From Nitrospirota bacterium (GTDB lineage: Bacteria > Nitrospirota > Nitrospiria > SBBL01 > JAADHI01), in contig JAJDBV010000022.1 of the NCBI GenBank assembly GCA_029261165.1, positions 1 through 37,278 of the forward strand: DNA of 37,278 bases. Reading direction: 5' to 3'. This document shows, one piece after another, positions 1-7,968 of the stretch. Each line of letters starts with the position of its first letter. Positions within the stretch are counted from its first letter, which is position 1. Position numbers and translations under genes: made by a program. The notes under the pieces are model-generated. The model had not been told where the DNA came from, did no database searches, and worked only from the letters and a program-made list of their open reading frames with translations.

Positions 1-18
1 GGCTTGCAGGTATTCCTT

Positions 19-138
19 TTTGGATCGTGGACTCACAATAGTACCCTCCTTTTATCGAAATCTTTGGGTAACATTTATTATGAGTCAACGATCCCTCCTC
101 TGAGGCCGCTTCGGTAACATTTTATTTGAGTCAATTCG
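19..138. repeat. Cluster of three copies of a ~25-bp motif, possible IS-end remnant
   Basis: Two direct copies of a GGTAACATTTAT..TGAGTCAA motif lie at 67-90 and 113-136, spaced 46 bp. A third, inverted and more diverged copy (GAGTCCACGATCC when read on the minus strand) lies at about 19-45. Several related sites at one end are typical of some insertion sequences, for example the multiple terminal repeats of the IS21 family. No transposase is present here, so the mobile-element assignment is only an inference. No gene is seen in 1-242. Confidence 0.4.
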
Positions 139-153
139 GGGACCTTTATTGTC

Positions 154-183
154 TTGACCGGTCTTGTCCTTTTCTGCTAGGTT
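154..183 (+). promoter_or_regulatory. Possible sigma-70 promoter for the DUF3108 gene
   Basis: TTGACC at 154-159 and TAGGTT at 178-183 are separated by 18 bp and lie about 60 bp before the chosen start at 243. The -10 box is weak. Confidence 0.25.
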
Positions 184-242
184 TAAGGACAATTTTTTCT
201 CTATTTTCTCTAATATACAATGAACCTCATCCGATTAAAGAA

Positions 243-1043
243 ATGAAGAAACCCTGTCTTTTCTTATTTATATTATTGCTGACGATTGCTCAGAGTCAGG
301 CGTCTGAATCGATTCCAGACACCAATCTCCAGCAGAAAACGATACAGGCTTATGCACCTGGGGAGCGCTTGGTTTATGATGTGCGTTACTTGGGCATCAG
401 TGCGGGGACGGCCGTCCTGGAGGTCTTGGATAAGACGGAGATGAACGGGCGAGATGTTTACCATATCCTCTCCACGGTGCGATCAAATGACTTTATCTCA
501 TTTTTTTATCCGGTCAACAATCGAATAGAATCTTTTATCGACACCGAGAACCTTTATTCTCATCTCATAAAAATCAAGCAGCACCAAGGTAAACGACGTA
601 GAGAGAAAGTCATCGGTTTTAATCAAGCCCATCACCGGGCAGTCCAGGTGAAAAATAATCGGAGTACGGTTTTTAAAATCCCGCCGAATGTACAGGATTC
701 TTTAAGTTCTCTTTATTTTTTCAGGACCTTCCCCCCAGTGGATGTTGGAACCTCCGCGTTTATTCCTGTTCACGAAAGCCGGAAAAATTGGGAGTTGGAA
801 ATTCAGGTGCTGAATAAGGAGCGGTTAAAAACCGAAGTTGGGGTGTTTGACACGGTTAAGGTCAAGGCCGTGGTTCGATTTGAAGGCCTTCTGATGGATA
901 AAGGAGACGTCTATATTTGGTTCACAGATGATGAAAAGCGGATTCCGGTCAAGATAAAGTCAAAGATAAAAATCGGATCCATTTCAATCTCCCTGAAGTC
1001 GTTGTCGGAAAAAAATGATATTGTCGCTTCGCTGAGTGAATAA
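243..1043 (+). CDS. DUF3108 domain-containing exported protein
   Basis: The 266-residue product starts at an ATG at 243 followed by a Sec signal peptide: KK, then a hydrophobic run, ending near SQAS. An earlier in-frame TTG at 126 would bury this signal, so it was not chosen. The mature protein opens with APGERLVYDVRYLGISAGTA, the hallmark of DUF3108. This family is found in envelope or periplasmic proteins and has no firm biochemical role. The rest is beta-rich (IWFTDDEKRIPVKIKSK), again family-typical. A rho-independent terminator follows at 1082-1117, so it is probably monocistronic. Family assignment is confident; function is unknown. Confidence 0.85.
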   Translation: MKKPCLFLFILLLTIAQSQASESIPDTNLQQKTIQAYAPGERLVYDVRYLGISAGTAVLEVLDKTEMNGRDVYHILSTVRSNDFISFFYPVNNRIESFIDTENLYSHLIKIKQHQGKRRREKVIGFNQAHHRAVQVKNNRSTVFKIPPNVQDSLSSLYFFRTFPPVDVGTSAFIPVHESRKNWELEIQVLNKERLKTEVGVFDTVKVKAVVRFEGLLMDKGDVYIWFTDDEKRIPVKIKSKIKIGSISISLKSLSEKNDIVASLSE

Positions 1044-1081
1044 AATGTAGAGGTTCTTTTCTTTTCGGATAAACTTCCTGG

Positions 1082-1117
1082 TCCCCGGTTTTCTTTAGAA
1101 GCCCGGGGATTTTTATT
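1082..1117 (+). terminator. Rho-independent terminator after the DUF3108 gene
   Basis: TCCCCGG at 1082-1088 pairs with CCGGGGA at 1103-1109 around a 14-nt loop, and a T-rich tract follows at 1110-1117. Confidence 0.7.
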
Positions 1118-1152
1118 TGAGAGTATCAAAGGTATGAGAGGTGCCCTCGGCT

Positions 1153-1320
1153 GTGATGATGTTGTTGTGTCCAACCTGTGATGAAGTGATTAAATGGAAG
1201 GAAAATCCCTTTCGTCCCTTTTGTTCGGAAGCTTGTAAGTTCATCGATCTGGGACATTGGGCGACCGGGTCATATCGGGTTCCGGCGGTCAATGATCATG
1301 GTGAAAATTCCTCGACCTAG
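1153..1320 (+). CDS. yacG: DNA gyrase inhibitor YacG (small zinc-finger protein)
   Basis: This is a short gene of about 55 codons. The start is ambiguous between GTG 1153, ATG 1156 and ATG 1159; GAGAGG at 1136-1141 favours the first. The product reads LLCPTCDEVIKWKENPFRP, then FCSEACKFIDLGHWATGSYRVP. It carries the CxxC...CxxxC zinc-ribbon and the IDLG-W-Y-R-P tail diagnostic of YacG. YacG is known in E. coli to bind GyrB and inhibit gyrase-DNA interaction. The length is normal for the family. It lies directly after the DUF3108 terminator, so it needs its own promoter, which I could not identify. Confidence 0.85.
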   Translation: MMMLLCPTCDEVIKWKENPFRPFCSEACKFIDLGHWATGSYRVPAVNDHGENSST

Positions 1321-1426
1321 AAGGACGGGGTTTGTGTTCGTTATCCGTGTTTCTCCGAAGGCCTTGGACATCACTTTTTCCTTGAAAGCGTTATCGGAAT
1401 ATCGTACATTGCGTCTAGGCATATAA

Positions 1427-1590
1427 GGGAAGCTCTGAATAAGTCATGAATTGATTTTTTAAGGCTAAAATGTCCCGCTTCTGCGTTGCAAATCTTGAAA
1501 ATAGCAGGCTATTCTCTGCAATTTGCGCCTTGAATCGAAACATTTTATCTCATGAAAAATTCAACCCAGACTTAATCAGAACTTCCTAAG
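1427..1590 (-). repeat. Palindromic MITE-like repeat, family 1 copy 1
   Basis: About 160 bp, nearly identical over its length to the inverse complement of 32001-32165. The ends are inverted repeats built on GAAC/GCTCTGAATAAG, and the centre is a hairpin (GAAAATAGC agg CTATTCTC). It encodes nothing. It ends immediately upstream of the AAGGGG ribosome site of the next gene. Confidence 0.85.
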
Positions 1591-1599
1591 GGGATTCGT

Positions 1600-1860
1600 T
1601 TGAAGAAAATTTGGTTGGAATTAGACGTTGCTGAAACCGTCGGTGATGCCGCTTGGGCCGATCTGGATCAACCCAAGGGGTACATCGAAGGAGGTATTTT
1701 TAACCCGAAAAAAGTGTCCTGCGAGCATCACCTGAAGGAACCTCACACGGAAGGGGAGTGGCGTGAGGTTTGGGTGCACGTTGAAGATCTCCATTTTGAT
1801 GATGCCGTCCTTTTCTACAAAGAAAAACCGCGTATCCTTTCCGTTGAGACAGAAGACTAG
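1600..1860 (+). CDS. Hypothetical 86-aa protein
   Basis: A TTG start at 1600 is preceded by AAGGGG at 1588-1593. The product begins MKKIWLELDVAETVGDAAW and is acidic, with no signal peptide or membrane segment. It contains a possible beta-rich stretch (EWREVWVHVEDLHFDDAVLFY). I do not recognise the family. Its coding character is supported by the ribosome site and by lying between two repeat elements without overlapping them. Repeat family 1 sits directly upstream and repeat family 2 directly downstream. Confidence 0.6.
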   Translation: MKKIWLELDVAETVGDAAWADLDQPKGYIEGGIFNPKKVSCEHHLKEPHTEGEWREVWVHVEDLHFDDAVLFYKEKPRILSVETED

Positions 1861-1869
1861 GGTGTAACC

Positions 1870-2018
1870 ACTCAGCAGACCCCTCTTTCCCTCCATGGCG
1901 GCCTTGCTGTGGTGCTCGAATCTTTACGTATAACCATATGCTCCGGGTTTTGGACTCCTCGTACCTTGCTCTGAAAGGATGGGTCTCGCGAAGCCAAATA
2001 GTGGCATGCCGAGTCGTT
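1870..2018 (+). repeat. Dispersed intergenic repeat, family 2 copy A (fullest copy)
   Basis: The left part, CTCAGC..ACCCCTCTTTCC followed by CTCCATGGCGGC and GGTGCTCGAATC, matches 37217-37278 closely. The right part (CCTTGCTCTGAA...AATAGTGGCATGC) matches the right part of 26011-26126. ACCCCTCTTTCC and GAAAGGATGGGT form imperfect inverted arms. The right edge coincides with the orn stop codon. Confidence 0.75.
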
Positions 2019-2571
2019 ACATTTTTATAAAATAACTCTCCCTGTAGAATTTCATTTCTTCGATCGATTCGTAGATGTCGTCTAATGCCAGATGATTCCC
2101 CTTCTTCATCGGCGCTGTGGGGCCGTTGGGGTACCACCTTTGAACCACTTCCTTGACCGAACTTACGTCGATATTCCGATAATGAAGATAATCGAATAGG
2201 GCCACCATATATCTTTCGAGAAAGCGTCGGTCATGGCCGATCGAGTTTCCGCAGAGAGGTGATTTCTTTTCGGGACAGTAGTGTTGAATGAAATCCAGCG
2301 TCTGTTCTTCCGCTTCGCTCATCGAGATGGTCGATTCTTCAATGCGCTTCAATAGCCCAGATTTTGTATGGGTGTCCCTGCTCCACTTTTCCATTCTTTG
2401 CATCGTTGTTGCATCCTGCTGGATCGCGATGACGGGTCCTTCTGCAAGGATGTTGAGTTGGCTATCTGTAATAACGGTTGCAATCTCAACGATGGTACAA
2501 CGGTTCGGATCAAGCCCTGTCATTTCAAGGTCGAGCCAGACCAGGTTTTTCTCATTCTGTTGATGAACCAC
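2017..2571 (-). CDS. orn: Oligoribonuclease
   Basis: A 184-residue DEDDh 3'-5' exonuclease that degrades 2-5 nt RNAs, including pGpG, to mononucleotides. All three Exo motifs are visible: LVWLDLEMTGLD near the N-terminus, GNSIGHDRRFLERYM in the middle, and GNHLALDDIYESI near the C-terminus. Length and layout are normal for Orn. The GTG start at 2571 is preceded by AGGAGG. The gene lies 107 nt downstream of the GAF-ANTAR gene on the same strand and could be co-transcribed with it. The C-terminus ends at the boundary of a family 2 repeat. Confidence 0.95.
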   Translation of the reverse strand: MVHQQNEKNLVWLDLEMTGLDPNRCTIVEIATVITDSQLNILAEGPVIAIQQDATTMQRMEKWSRDTHTKSGLLKRIEESTISMSEAEEQTLDFIQHYCPEKKSPLCGNSIGHDRRFLERYMVALFDYLHYRNIDVSSVKEVVQRWYPNGPTAPMKKGNHLALDDIYESIEEMKFYRESYFIKM

Positions 2572-2678
2572 GATACCTCCTATTGATCTCTATGATTTAT
2601 GTGGGGATAAGGTCGCATGTTGAAGACCCGATGTGAGCCCGATTATTGTTTCCATGGGGAGAGAACCTTCAACAAGTA

Positions 2679-3941
2679 TTAATGTGTCTTCATTTCTGAA
2701 GTGAGGATGATTGCTTCAGAAATCTCCCGCATCGTCTTTCGCATATTCATGCTTTGTTGCCGGATGAGTCGGAAGGCCTCTTCTTCGGACATTTTGCCTT
2801 GCTGCATGAGAAGTCCCTTTGCCCGTTCAACGGCCTTTCTCATTTCGAGCGCTTCCTGCATGGCTGTTGTTTGTTCTGAAAGGGTGGTATTTTCGATGGC
2901 GACGGCTGATTGGTTTGCGACCGTTTGCAGGAGATTGATCTCTTCTTTTGAAAAAGAATGCTCGGTTGATGTATATATGTTGATCACCCCCATCGCCTTT
3001 TTTTTAATCATCATGGGGACAGAAAGCATGGAGCAAAGCCCCTCTTTTTTAGCCAGGGGAGAAAAAGAATAGAGCGGATCCCGGGTGACATCAAGAATGG
3101 CGCGTGGTTTCCTTTCCTTTAGAACCTGTCCAGACACGCTTTCTCCGACGGAGACATTTGCCTTACTACGGTATTCCTCACTTAAACTCTGAGTGGCAAT
3201 GATCTTCAGTGTTCTCTTTTTTTCATCAAGAATCATGATTGAACAAATCTTTGAGTTCATCATGCCTGCCGTCATGGTGACAATGAGGTTCAATATTTCT
3301 TCTATATAATGGTCTGATGTGATCGTACGACTGACACGAGAGAGGGTCTCAAGCTGCATCGCTTTTTTCTTCATCTCTTGATAGAGACGGGCGTTGTCAA
3401 TCGCGCTGCCGACTTGGTGTCCGATCGTCGTTAAAAGGGCGATTTCCCCTTTTGAGTGATCATGGGGTTCCTTATGTTGTATGTTGAGCACACCGATGAC
3501 ATCCCCTTTCCGAATCACCGGCACCGAGACAAATGCCTGGTGCTGATCCTCGGGAAGGCGGTGAAAAAACTTGAACCGAGGGTCGTCTTCGGCATCCCGT
3601 GAAATCGCAACCAATCTTTTCTCTTTTGCCACCCATCCGGTAATGCCTTCTCCAATTTCCAATCGAATACGCCCGATGAGCTTTGGGTGCGGATTTTTGG
3701 AGGCCCTAAGGATCAATTCGTCACGCGCGTCATTTAACAAATAGATCAGGGTGGCATCAGCATGGGTTAGCTCAAAGACCAGTCCAACGATCTCTTTGAG
3801 CACCTGGTTCAGGTCAAGATTGGAGCTGATTGACTCGGTAATTCGCTGAAGCACTTCAAGCTCTTTTGTCTTTTCTATTAAGGTATTTTTTAGAGAGGTA
3901 TTTTTATTTTTTTGTAACGTTTTCTTAGCCTTCAGAGGCAT
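2679..3941 (-). CDS. GAF-GAF-ANTAR cytoplasmic regulator
   Basis: The 420-residue product has a short N-terminal coiled coil (about 15-35), a GAF domain (about 40-190), a helical linker, and a second GAF domain (about 205-355). It ends in an ANTAR RNA-binding domain (about 365-415) with AKGLLMQQGKMSEEEAFRLI. ANTAR proteins bind tandem hairpins in nascent RNA and act as antiterminators. Here GAF sensing domains replace the usual phospho-receiver. There is no kinase, cyclase or membrane segment. The start at 3941 has GGAGGG about 9 nt upstream. Ligand and RNA targets are unknown. Confidence 0.88.
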   Translation of the reverse strand: MPLKAKKTLQKNKNTSLKNTLIEKTKELEVLQRITESISSNLDLNQVLKEIVGLVFELTHADATLIYLLNDARDELILRASKNPHPKLIGRIRLEIGEGITGWVAKEKRLVAISRDAEDDPRFKFFHRLPEDQHQAFVSVPVIRKGDVIGVLNIQHKEPHDHSKGEIALLTTIGHQVGSAIDNARLYQEMKKKAMQLETLSRVSRTITSDHYIEEILNLIVTMTAGMMNSKICSIMILDEKKRTLKIIATQSLSEEYRSKANVSVGESVSGQVLKERKPRAILDVTRDPLYSFSPLAKKEGLCSMLSVPMMIKKKAMGVINIYTSTEHSFSKEEINLLQTVANQSAVAIENTTLSEQTTAMQEALEMRKAVERAKGLLMQQGKMSEEEAFRLIRQQSMNMRKTMREISEAIILTSEMKTH

Positions 3942-3984
3942 GAAACGGCACCCTCCGTAATAGATTGTAACTCCAGAAATCCTA

Positions 3985-3993
3985 ATTATAGCA
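3985..3993 (-). promoter_or_regulatory. Extended -10 promoter for the GAF-ANTAR gene
   Basis: On the minus strand the sequence reads TGCTATAAT, a perfect -10 with the TGn extension, about 45 nt upstream of the start codon. No good -35 box is seen. The rest of 3942-4190 shows nothing clear. Confidence 0.55.
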
Positions 3994-4192
3994 GTATTTT
4001 CACTCTAGCGGGTCAGGGCATCTCTTGTAGGAAAGTAAATATATCATAGTCTTTTGATCGACATCAAGGCATCCAGAGATGCATATTGGGTTCTGGGATC
4101 ATTTTTAATTCGTTGGTGTTCATGATACGCGCCCGACATCAGGCAGCTTCTTTGAGTCAGGGGTCAGGAGCCTATCGGGAGGTAAAAAGAGT

Positions 4193-4220
4193 TTGACACC
4201 TCTTGAAAATAGCTTAGAAT
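4193..4220 (+). promoter_or_regulatory. Sigma-70 promoter abutting the FG-GAP lipoprotein gene
   Basis: TTGACA at 4193-4198 and TAGAAT at 4215-4220 are separated by 16 bp. The predicted transcription start falls at about 4227, exactly on the ATG, which implies a leaderless message if this promoter is used. Confidence 0.55.
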
Positions 4221-4226
4221 GGCAGG

Positions 4227-5375
4227 ATGATTCGCAGGGCATTGTATCTTACGGGAATATTGGCTTTATCTGGAATGGGATGCGTTAATACCGAACCCCC
4301 GCCGAATCCCTTCCGTACGCCGATTTCTTATCCGGTCGGTAAAAGTCCATCTCATGTCCTTGCGGCAGACCTCAACAATGATGGTGTTTTGGATCTTGCG
4401 GTGGCCAATACGGCAGACGGGACCGTGTCTATTCTTTTTGGAAGGAATGATGGAACCTTCCCGAACATCAAGACGCTTAAAGTCGGGAAACTTCCGCGAT
4501 GGGTGGGTTCTGGAGACTTCAATGAGGACAAGAGGGTTGATCTGGCAGTCATCAATAAAGATGAAGATACGATCACTATTTTTTTGAATCAGGGAGGGAT
4601 CCTCTTCGGAAAAGGGGCCTCTTATAACGCTGGGCGTATCCCAAATGCGGCAACGGTCAATGATTTTAATCTGGATGGGCACCTCGATTTGGCAATCGTC
4701 TCCCGGGCAGATCGTTTAGTGATCTTGCTGGGGAAAGGGAACGGCCGATTTAAAAAAGGGATGGTCGGGTCCCCCGGGGCCATCCCCACGGGTATTATTT
4801 CCGGCGATTTTAATAATGATTCCTTAATTGACCTGGCGATTGCCAACACCGGTTCATACAGCAATGATTTTGTTCTTTTTCTGGGGAAAGGGGATGGAAC
4901 GTTTACAGAGGGTGAACGCTACAAGACCGGAATGAGTCCGATTGGGCTCGTGTCCGCAGACTTCAACGGGGATAAACGGCCTGATATTGTGGTACTCAAC
5001 GGCTTGGGCGACTCCCTCACACTTTTTCTGCATAATGAAGGAGATGGATTTACAAAGCTGCGAGACTTTGCGGCGGAAGGCGCACCGCTTTCAGCTGCGG
5101 CTGCCGATTTCGATCGGGATGGGGTTCTCGATTTGGCGGTGGCCAACAACCGCAGCCATAACATTTCCTTCCTTGCCGCGAAAGGAGGGGGCCTTTTTCA
5201 GCATCCACCCAGGAATTTTATAACCGGAAAGTCTCCTTTTTCGATGTTGACGGAAGATTTCAATCAAGATGGAAACCCGGATCTGGCAGTGGTCAACCAG
5301 GATGATCACACGCTCTCGATCATCCTGGGGAAATTAGATATCGAAAGGTCGGTAAACTCGGGAAACAAAGATTGA
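4227..5375 (+). CDS. FG-GAP/VCBS repeat lipoprotein (seven-bladed propeller)
   Basis: The 382-residue product has an N-terminal signal ending LSGMGC, with the candidate lipidated Cys at residue 19. Seven repeats of about 45 residues follow. Each has a calcium-binding type loop such as DLNNDGVLDLAV, DFNEDKRVDLAV, DFNGDKRPDIVV and DFNQDGNPDLAV. Seven such units are expected to close an integrin-alpha-like beta-propeller. It is probably anchored in the envelope and used for binding; there is no catalytic motif. The GGCAGG before the ATG could be a ribosome site, but the close promoter would remove it from the mRNA. The gene converges on tusA with 1 bp between stops. Confidence 0.85.
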   Translation: MIRRALYLTGILALSGMGCVNTEPPPNPFRTPISYPVGKSPSHVLAADLNNDGVLDLAVANTADGTVSILFGRNDGTFPNIKTLKVGKLPRWVGSGDFNEDKRVDLAVINKDEDTITIFLNQGGILFGKGASYNAGRIPNAATVNDFNLDGHLDLAIVSRADRLVILLGKGNGRFKKGMVGSPGAIPTGIISGDFNNDSLIDLAIANTGSYSNDFVLFLGKGDGTFTEGERYKTGMSPIGLVSADFNGDKRPDIVVLNGLGDSLTLFLHNEGDGFTKLRDFAAEGAPLSAAAADFDRDGVLDLAVANNRSHNISFLAAKGGGLFQHPPRNFITGKSPFSMLTEDFNQDGNPDLAVVNQDDHTLSIILGKLDIERSVNSGNKD

Positions 5376-5376
5376 T

Positions 5377-5658
5377 TTATTGCGTCTTGGTTTTTTGGGG
5401 AGTAGGGGAGGGCTTGTTTTCCCATTTTGTTGCCTTTCGAACATAGACCTTTATGATGCTTCCATCCTCTACGAGATCTACAAACTCGTTCCCGCTGTTT
5501 CGGCACCAGACGGGTATATCTTTCTTGATGCCCTCATCGTCTGAGAGAATCTCCAGGACCTGATTCAGGGCCATTTCTTTCATCTTCTTTGAGGTGAGAA
5601 TGACGGGGATGGGACAAAAAAGTCCAAGGGTATCCAGCGTAAAGTTTGCAGGCTTCAC
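5377..5658 (-). CDS. tusA: TusA-family sulfur carrier protein
   Basis: The 93-residue product opens VKPANFTLDTLGLFCPIPVI. The LG-x-x-CPxP motif with the persulfide-carrying Cys15 identifies the TusA/SirA fold. A second cysteine lies in VWCRNSGNEF. The GTG start at 5658 overlaps the stop of the upstream NifS-like gene as GTGA, and AGGGGG lies about 8 nt upstream, so the two are translationally coupled. TusA normally accepts persulfide sulfur from a cysteine desulfurase, which makes the partner's missing lysine noteworthy. The C-terminal tail (about 15 residues, KPSPTPQKTKTQ) is an unstructured extension. Confidence 0.88.
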   Translation of the reverse strand: MKPANFTLDTLGLFCPIPVILTSKKMKEMALNQVLEILSDDEGIKKDIPVWCRNSGNEFVDLVEDGSIIKVYVRKATKWENKPSPTPQKTKTQ

Positions 5659-6836
5659 GGAGTCGTTCCCCCTATTCGCATCGCATAAAGCGGGGAGACC
5701 CTGCGAATCTCTTCGACGCACGCGGGAAATATTGAAAGAACAGCATCGATGTCATCATTGCAGGTCTGCGTTCCCAGGCTGAAGAGGATCCCTCCCTGTG
5801 CCACATTCCCAGAGTAACCGATCGCCGTCAAGACCGGAGAGATTTTTAGGGCATCTGCGCTGCACGATGATCCGCTCGCGGCGATGATGCCCTGTTTCTC
5901 CAAGACCCTCACAAGGGCCTCGCCGTCGACGTACTCCGCGGCAAAACTGGCGATGTTCGGGAGTCGGTTTTGCCGGTCTCCAGTGACATGGAGGACTGAG
6001 ACCCGGCGAAGAAGGCCATCAATCAAGCCGTCACGTAACCTAGACAGACGGGTGTTTTCAATGGGAACCTGGTTCTTCGCCTCTTTCGCCGCGGCCCCCA
6101 TGCCGACGATGCCTGCGACATTTTCGGTTCCGGCCCTCCTTCCCTCTTCCTGGATCCCGCCTTCCACCAGCGGGGAGAGTCGTGTCCCTCTCCTCACGTA
6201 AAGCGCCCCGACTCCTTTTGGTCCATAAAACTGTTGGCTGGAAAATCCGGCCAGGTCAACGCCGAGTTCATCGACATCAAAAGGGATGATGCCGACGGTT
6301 GCAACCGCATCTGTATGGAAGAGTGCCCCGGCCTCTTGTGTGATCTGCGCGATTTCTTGAATGGCCTGGATGGTTCCAATCTCATTGTTTGCGTGCATGA
6401 TCGAAACGAGAATGGTCTCTTCAGAGATAGCGGCAGCGACATCTTCCGGACGAACGCGGCCTGTTTTATCGACCGGGATCCAGGTAATATCATACCCCTT
6501 GTGTTCCAGATGCTTTAATGGATGTGCGACGGAAAAATGTTCGATAACCGAAGTGATAATATGGCGCCCTTTTTTCTGGCCTGAGGCGAGGACCCCTTTT
6601 ATCGCGAGATTATTCGCTTCGCTTCCAGAAGCGGTAAAGATAATCTCCCGCGCCTCGCAATGAATCAGCTGGGCGATCTCCTCCCTTGCTTGTTGGATTG
6701 CTTCTCGGGGGATTCTCCCCCGTTGATGTCGGCTCTGAGGATTTCCGAAGATCTCTGCCAGGTAAGGAAGCATCGCTTCCCTTGCGGCGGGCAGTAGGGG
6801 TGTTGCTGCGATATGATCAAGATAGATGGTCTTCAT
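5655..6836 (-). CDS. NifS/IscS-like class V aminotransferase fold protein lacking the PLP lysine
   Basis: The 393-residue product starts MKTIYLDHIAATPLLPAARE. Family landmarks are present: NNLAIKG after SGSEA, His100 in VIEHFSV, Asp176 in HTDAV, RAGTENVAGIVGMG, and the mobile-loop cysteine Cys325 in GSSCSADAL. The PLP Schiff-base motif, normally S-x-H-K-x-x-GPKG, here reads SSQQFYGPKG. His is replaced by Gln201 and the lysine by Gln202. The glutamine three residues after Asp176 that contacts PLP in IscS is also lost (Ala179). The DNA reads AGC CAA CAG TTT on the minus strand. It overlaps tusA by 4 nt. Ordinary desulfurase activity is doubtful; a scaffold or sulfur-relay role is possible. Confidence 0.9.
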   Translation of the reverse strand: MKTIYLDHIAATPLLPAAREAMLPYLAEIFGNPQSRHQRGRIPREAIQQAREEIAQLIHCEAREIIFTASGSEANNLAIKGVLASGQKKGRHIITSVIEHFSVAHPLKHLEHKGYDITWIPVDKTGRVRPEDVAAAISEETILVSIMHANNEIGTIQAIQEIAQITQEAGALFHTDAVATVGIIPFDVDELGVDLAGFSSQQFYGPKGVGALYVRRGTRLSPLVEGGIQEEGRRAGTENVAGIVGMGAAAKEAKNQVPIENTRLSRLRDGLIDGLLRRVSVLHVTGDRQNRLPNIASFAAEYVDGEALVRVLEKQGIIAASGSSCSADALKISPVLTAIGYSGNVAQGGILFSLGTQTCNDDIDAVLSIFPACVEEIRRVSPLYAMRIGGTTP

Positions 6837-6921
6837 ACTTGGATGAGGATAACCAGACACGGGAAAGCTTGTCAAGATGCAAGGATTTGCTCCAGACCAC
6901 TGTGAGGGGTGATCTCTCTGA

Positions 6922-7794
6922 TTAAGAAGGCTTCTTGCCGAGTCGGAGGACAAAGAAACTGAAGATCAGCCATTTGGAGGGGTCAAAGTTATACCATAAA
7001 GGGCCGTTGCGATAGTCTCTTGGAAAATTGTGATGGTAGTTGTGGTACCCCTCACCAAAGGTGAGAAGTGAAATCCACCAATTGTCGCGGCTGCTGTTCG
7101 CATCCCCATAGGGTTGTGTCCCCCAGATATGACAAATGGAGTTAATAAAAAAGGTTGAATTGAGGACAAGGAAGACTCTGAAGACACCCGCGAGAAGAAA
7201 AGCGGAAATAGCTCCGATCCATCCGCGATGGAGAAAACCGATTACGAAAGGAAGGACAAGACCGGAGACAACAACAGCCAAATAATGACGATCCTGCCAC
7301 ATGATCCACTTGTCCTTTCGGAGAGCGGCCTTATATTTTTCTCTCCCACCGGGGTTCTGATCTTTAATGAATATCCACAGGACATGACTATGCCAGAATC
7401 CCTTCTTTGCATTGTAGGGGTCTTCATCTGTATCGGTCTTCGCGTGGTGTCGAATATGGTCGGAACACCACTTGAGTGCTGAATTTTCCAGGGCCCATCC
7501 TCCTGCTATGAGAAGCGCAATCTTAACCGGTGTCGCGCAGGTGAAGCTGCGGTGAGAGATAAGTCGGTGGTATCCGACAGTAATACCCAGGCCGGTGATC
7601 ATGTATAAGACGACAAAGAGTATCCAGTCAAGTTGGGAGTAGCCATAAAAATAGCCAAAAAGGGGAGTGGCAATGAGGGCGAAAATGCTGACCATGGAAA
7701 AAATGGTGATGGTCATATAATCAAACTTCACTTTGTCTTTATTAAGTGGACTGCTCTTGGCTGAGATATTCTGGTTTACTGTGATTTGGTCCAT
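6922..7794 (-). CDS. Membrane fatty acid (acyl-CoA/acyl-lipid delta-9 type) desaturase
   Basis: The 290-residue integral membrane di-iron desaturase carries the three histidine boxes: HRLISH at 76-81, HIRHH at 113-117, and HNYHH near 252. Four or so hydrophobic helices lie at about 30-50, 55-75, 175-195 and 200-222. The HIRHHAKTDTDEDPYNAKKG stretch is typical of the delta-9 (DesC/stearoyl-CoA type) class. It introduces a double bond into saturated acyl chains, setting membrane fluidity. The start at 7794 has GAGG about 6 nt upstream. It lies 85 nt upstream of the NifS-like gene, probably in one unit. Confidence 0.9.
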   Translation of the reverse strand: MDQITVNQNISAKSSPLNKDKVKFDYMTITIFSMVSIFALIATPLFGYFYGYSQLDWILFVVLYMITGLGITVGYHRLISHRSFTCATPVKIALLIAGGWALENSALKWCSDHIRHHAKTDTDEDPYNAKKGFWHSHVLWIFIKDQNPGGREKYKAALRKDKWIMWQDRHYLAVVVSGLVLPFVIGFLHRGWIGAISAFLLAGVFRVFLVLNSTFFINSICHIWGTQPYGDANSSRDNWWISLLTFGEGYHNYHHNFPRDYRNGPLWYNFDPSKWLIFSFFVLRLGKKPS

Positions 7795-7913
7795 TTATAA
7801 CCTCGTAACGATAACAATACTGGATCCTATATTCTTGAAATGCATTCTGACGACACAAAACCCAGCCACCGTACCAGAATCAGAGTAAAAAATCAATGGG
7901 AAGCCACCGAACA

Positions 7914-7942
7914 TTGACATCCCTCAAAATCTAAGATAAGAT
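7914..7942 (+). promoter_or_regulatory. Sigma-70 promoter of tRNA-Gly
   Basis: TTGACA at 7914-7919 and TAAGAT at 7937-7942 have an ideal 17-bp spacer, placing transcription start about 20 nt before the tRNA. Confidence 0.7.
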
Positions 7943-7968
7943 CCCTACCTTGTTTGTCTGTCAGAAAT

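Noticed and set aside
1292-1426. 44-codon frame after yacG (MIMVKIPRPRRTGFVFVIRV...)
   Set aside because: It overlaps the end of yacG, lacks a ribosome site and matches no family I know.
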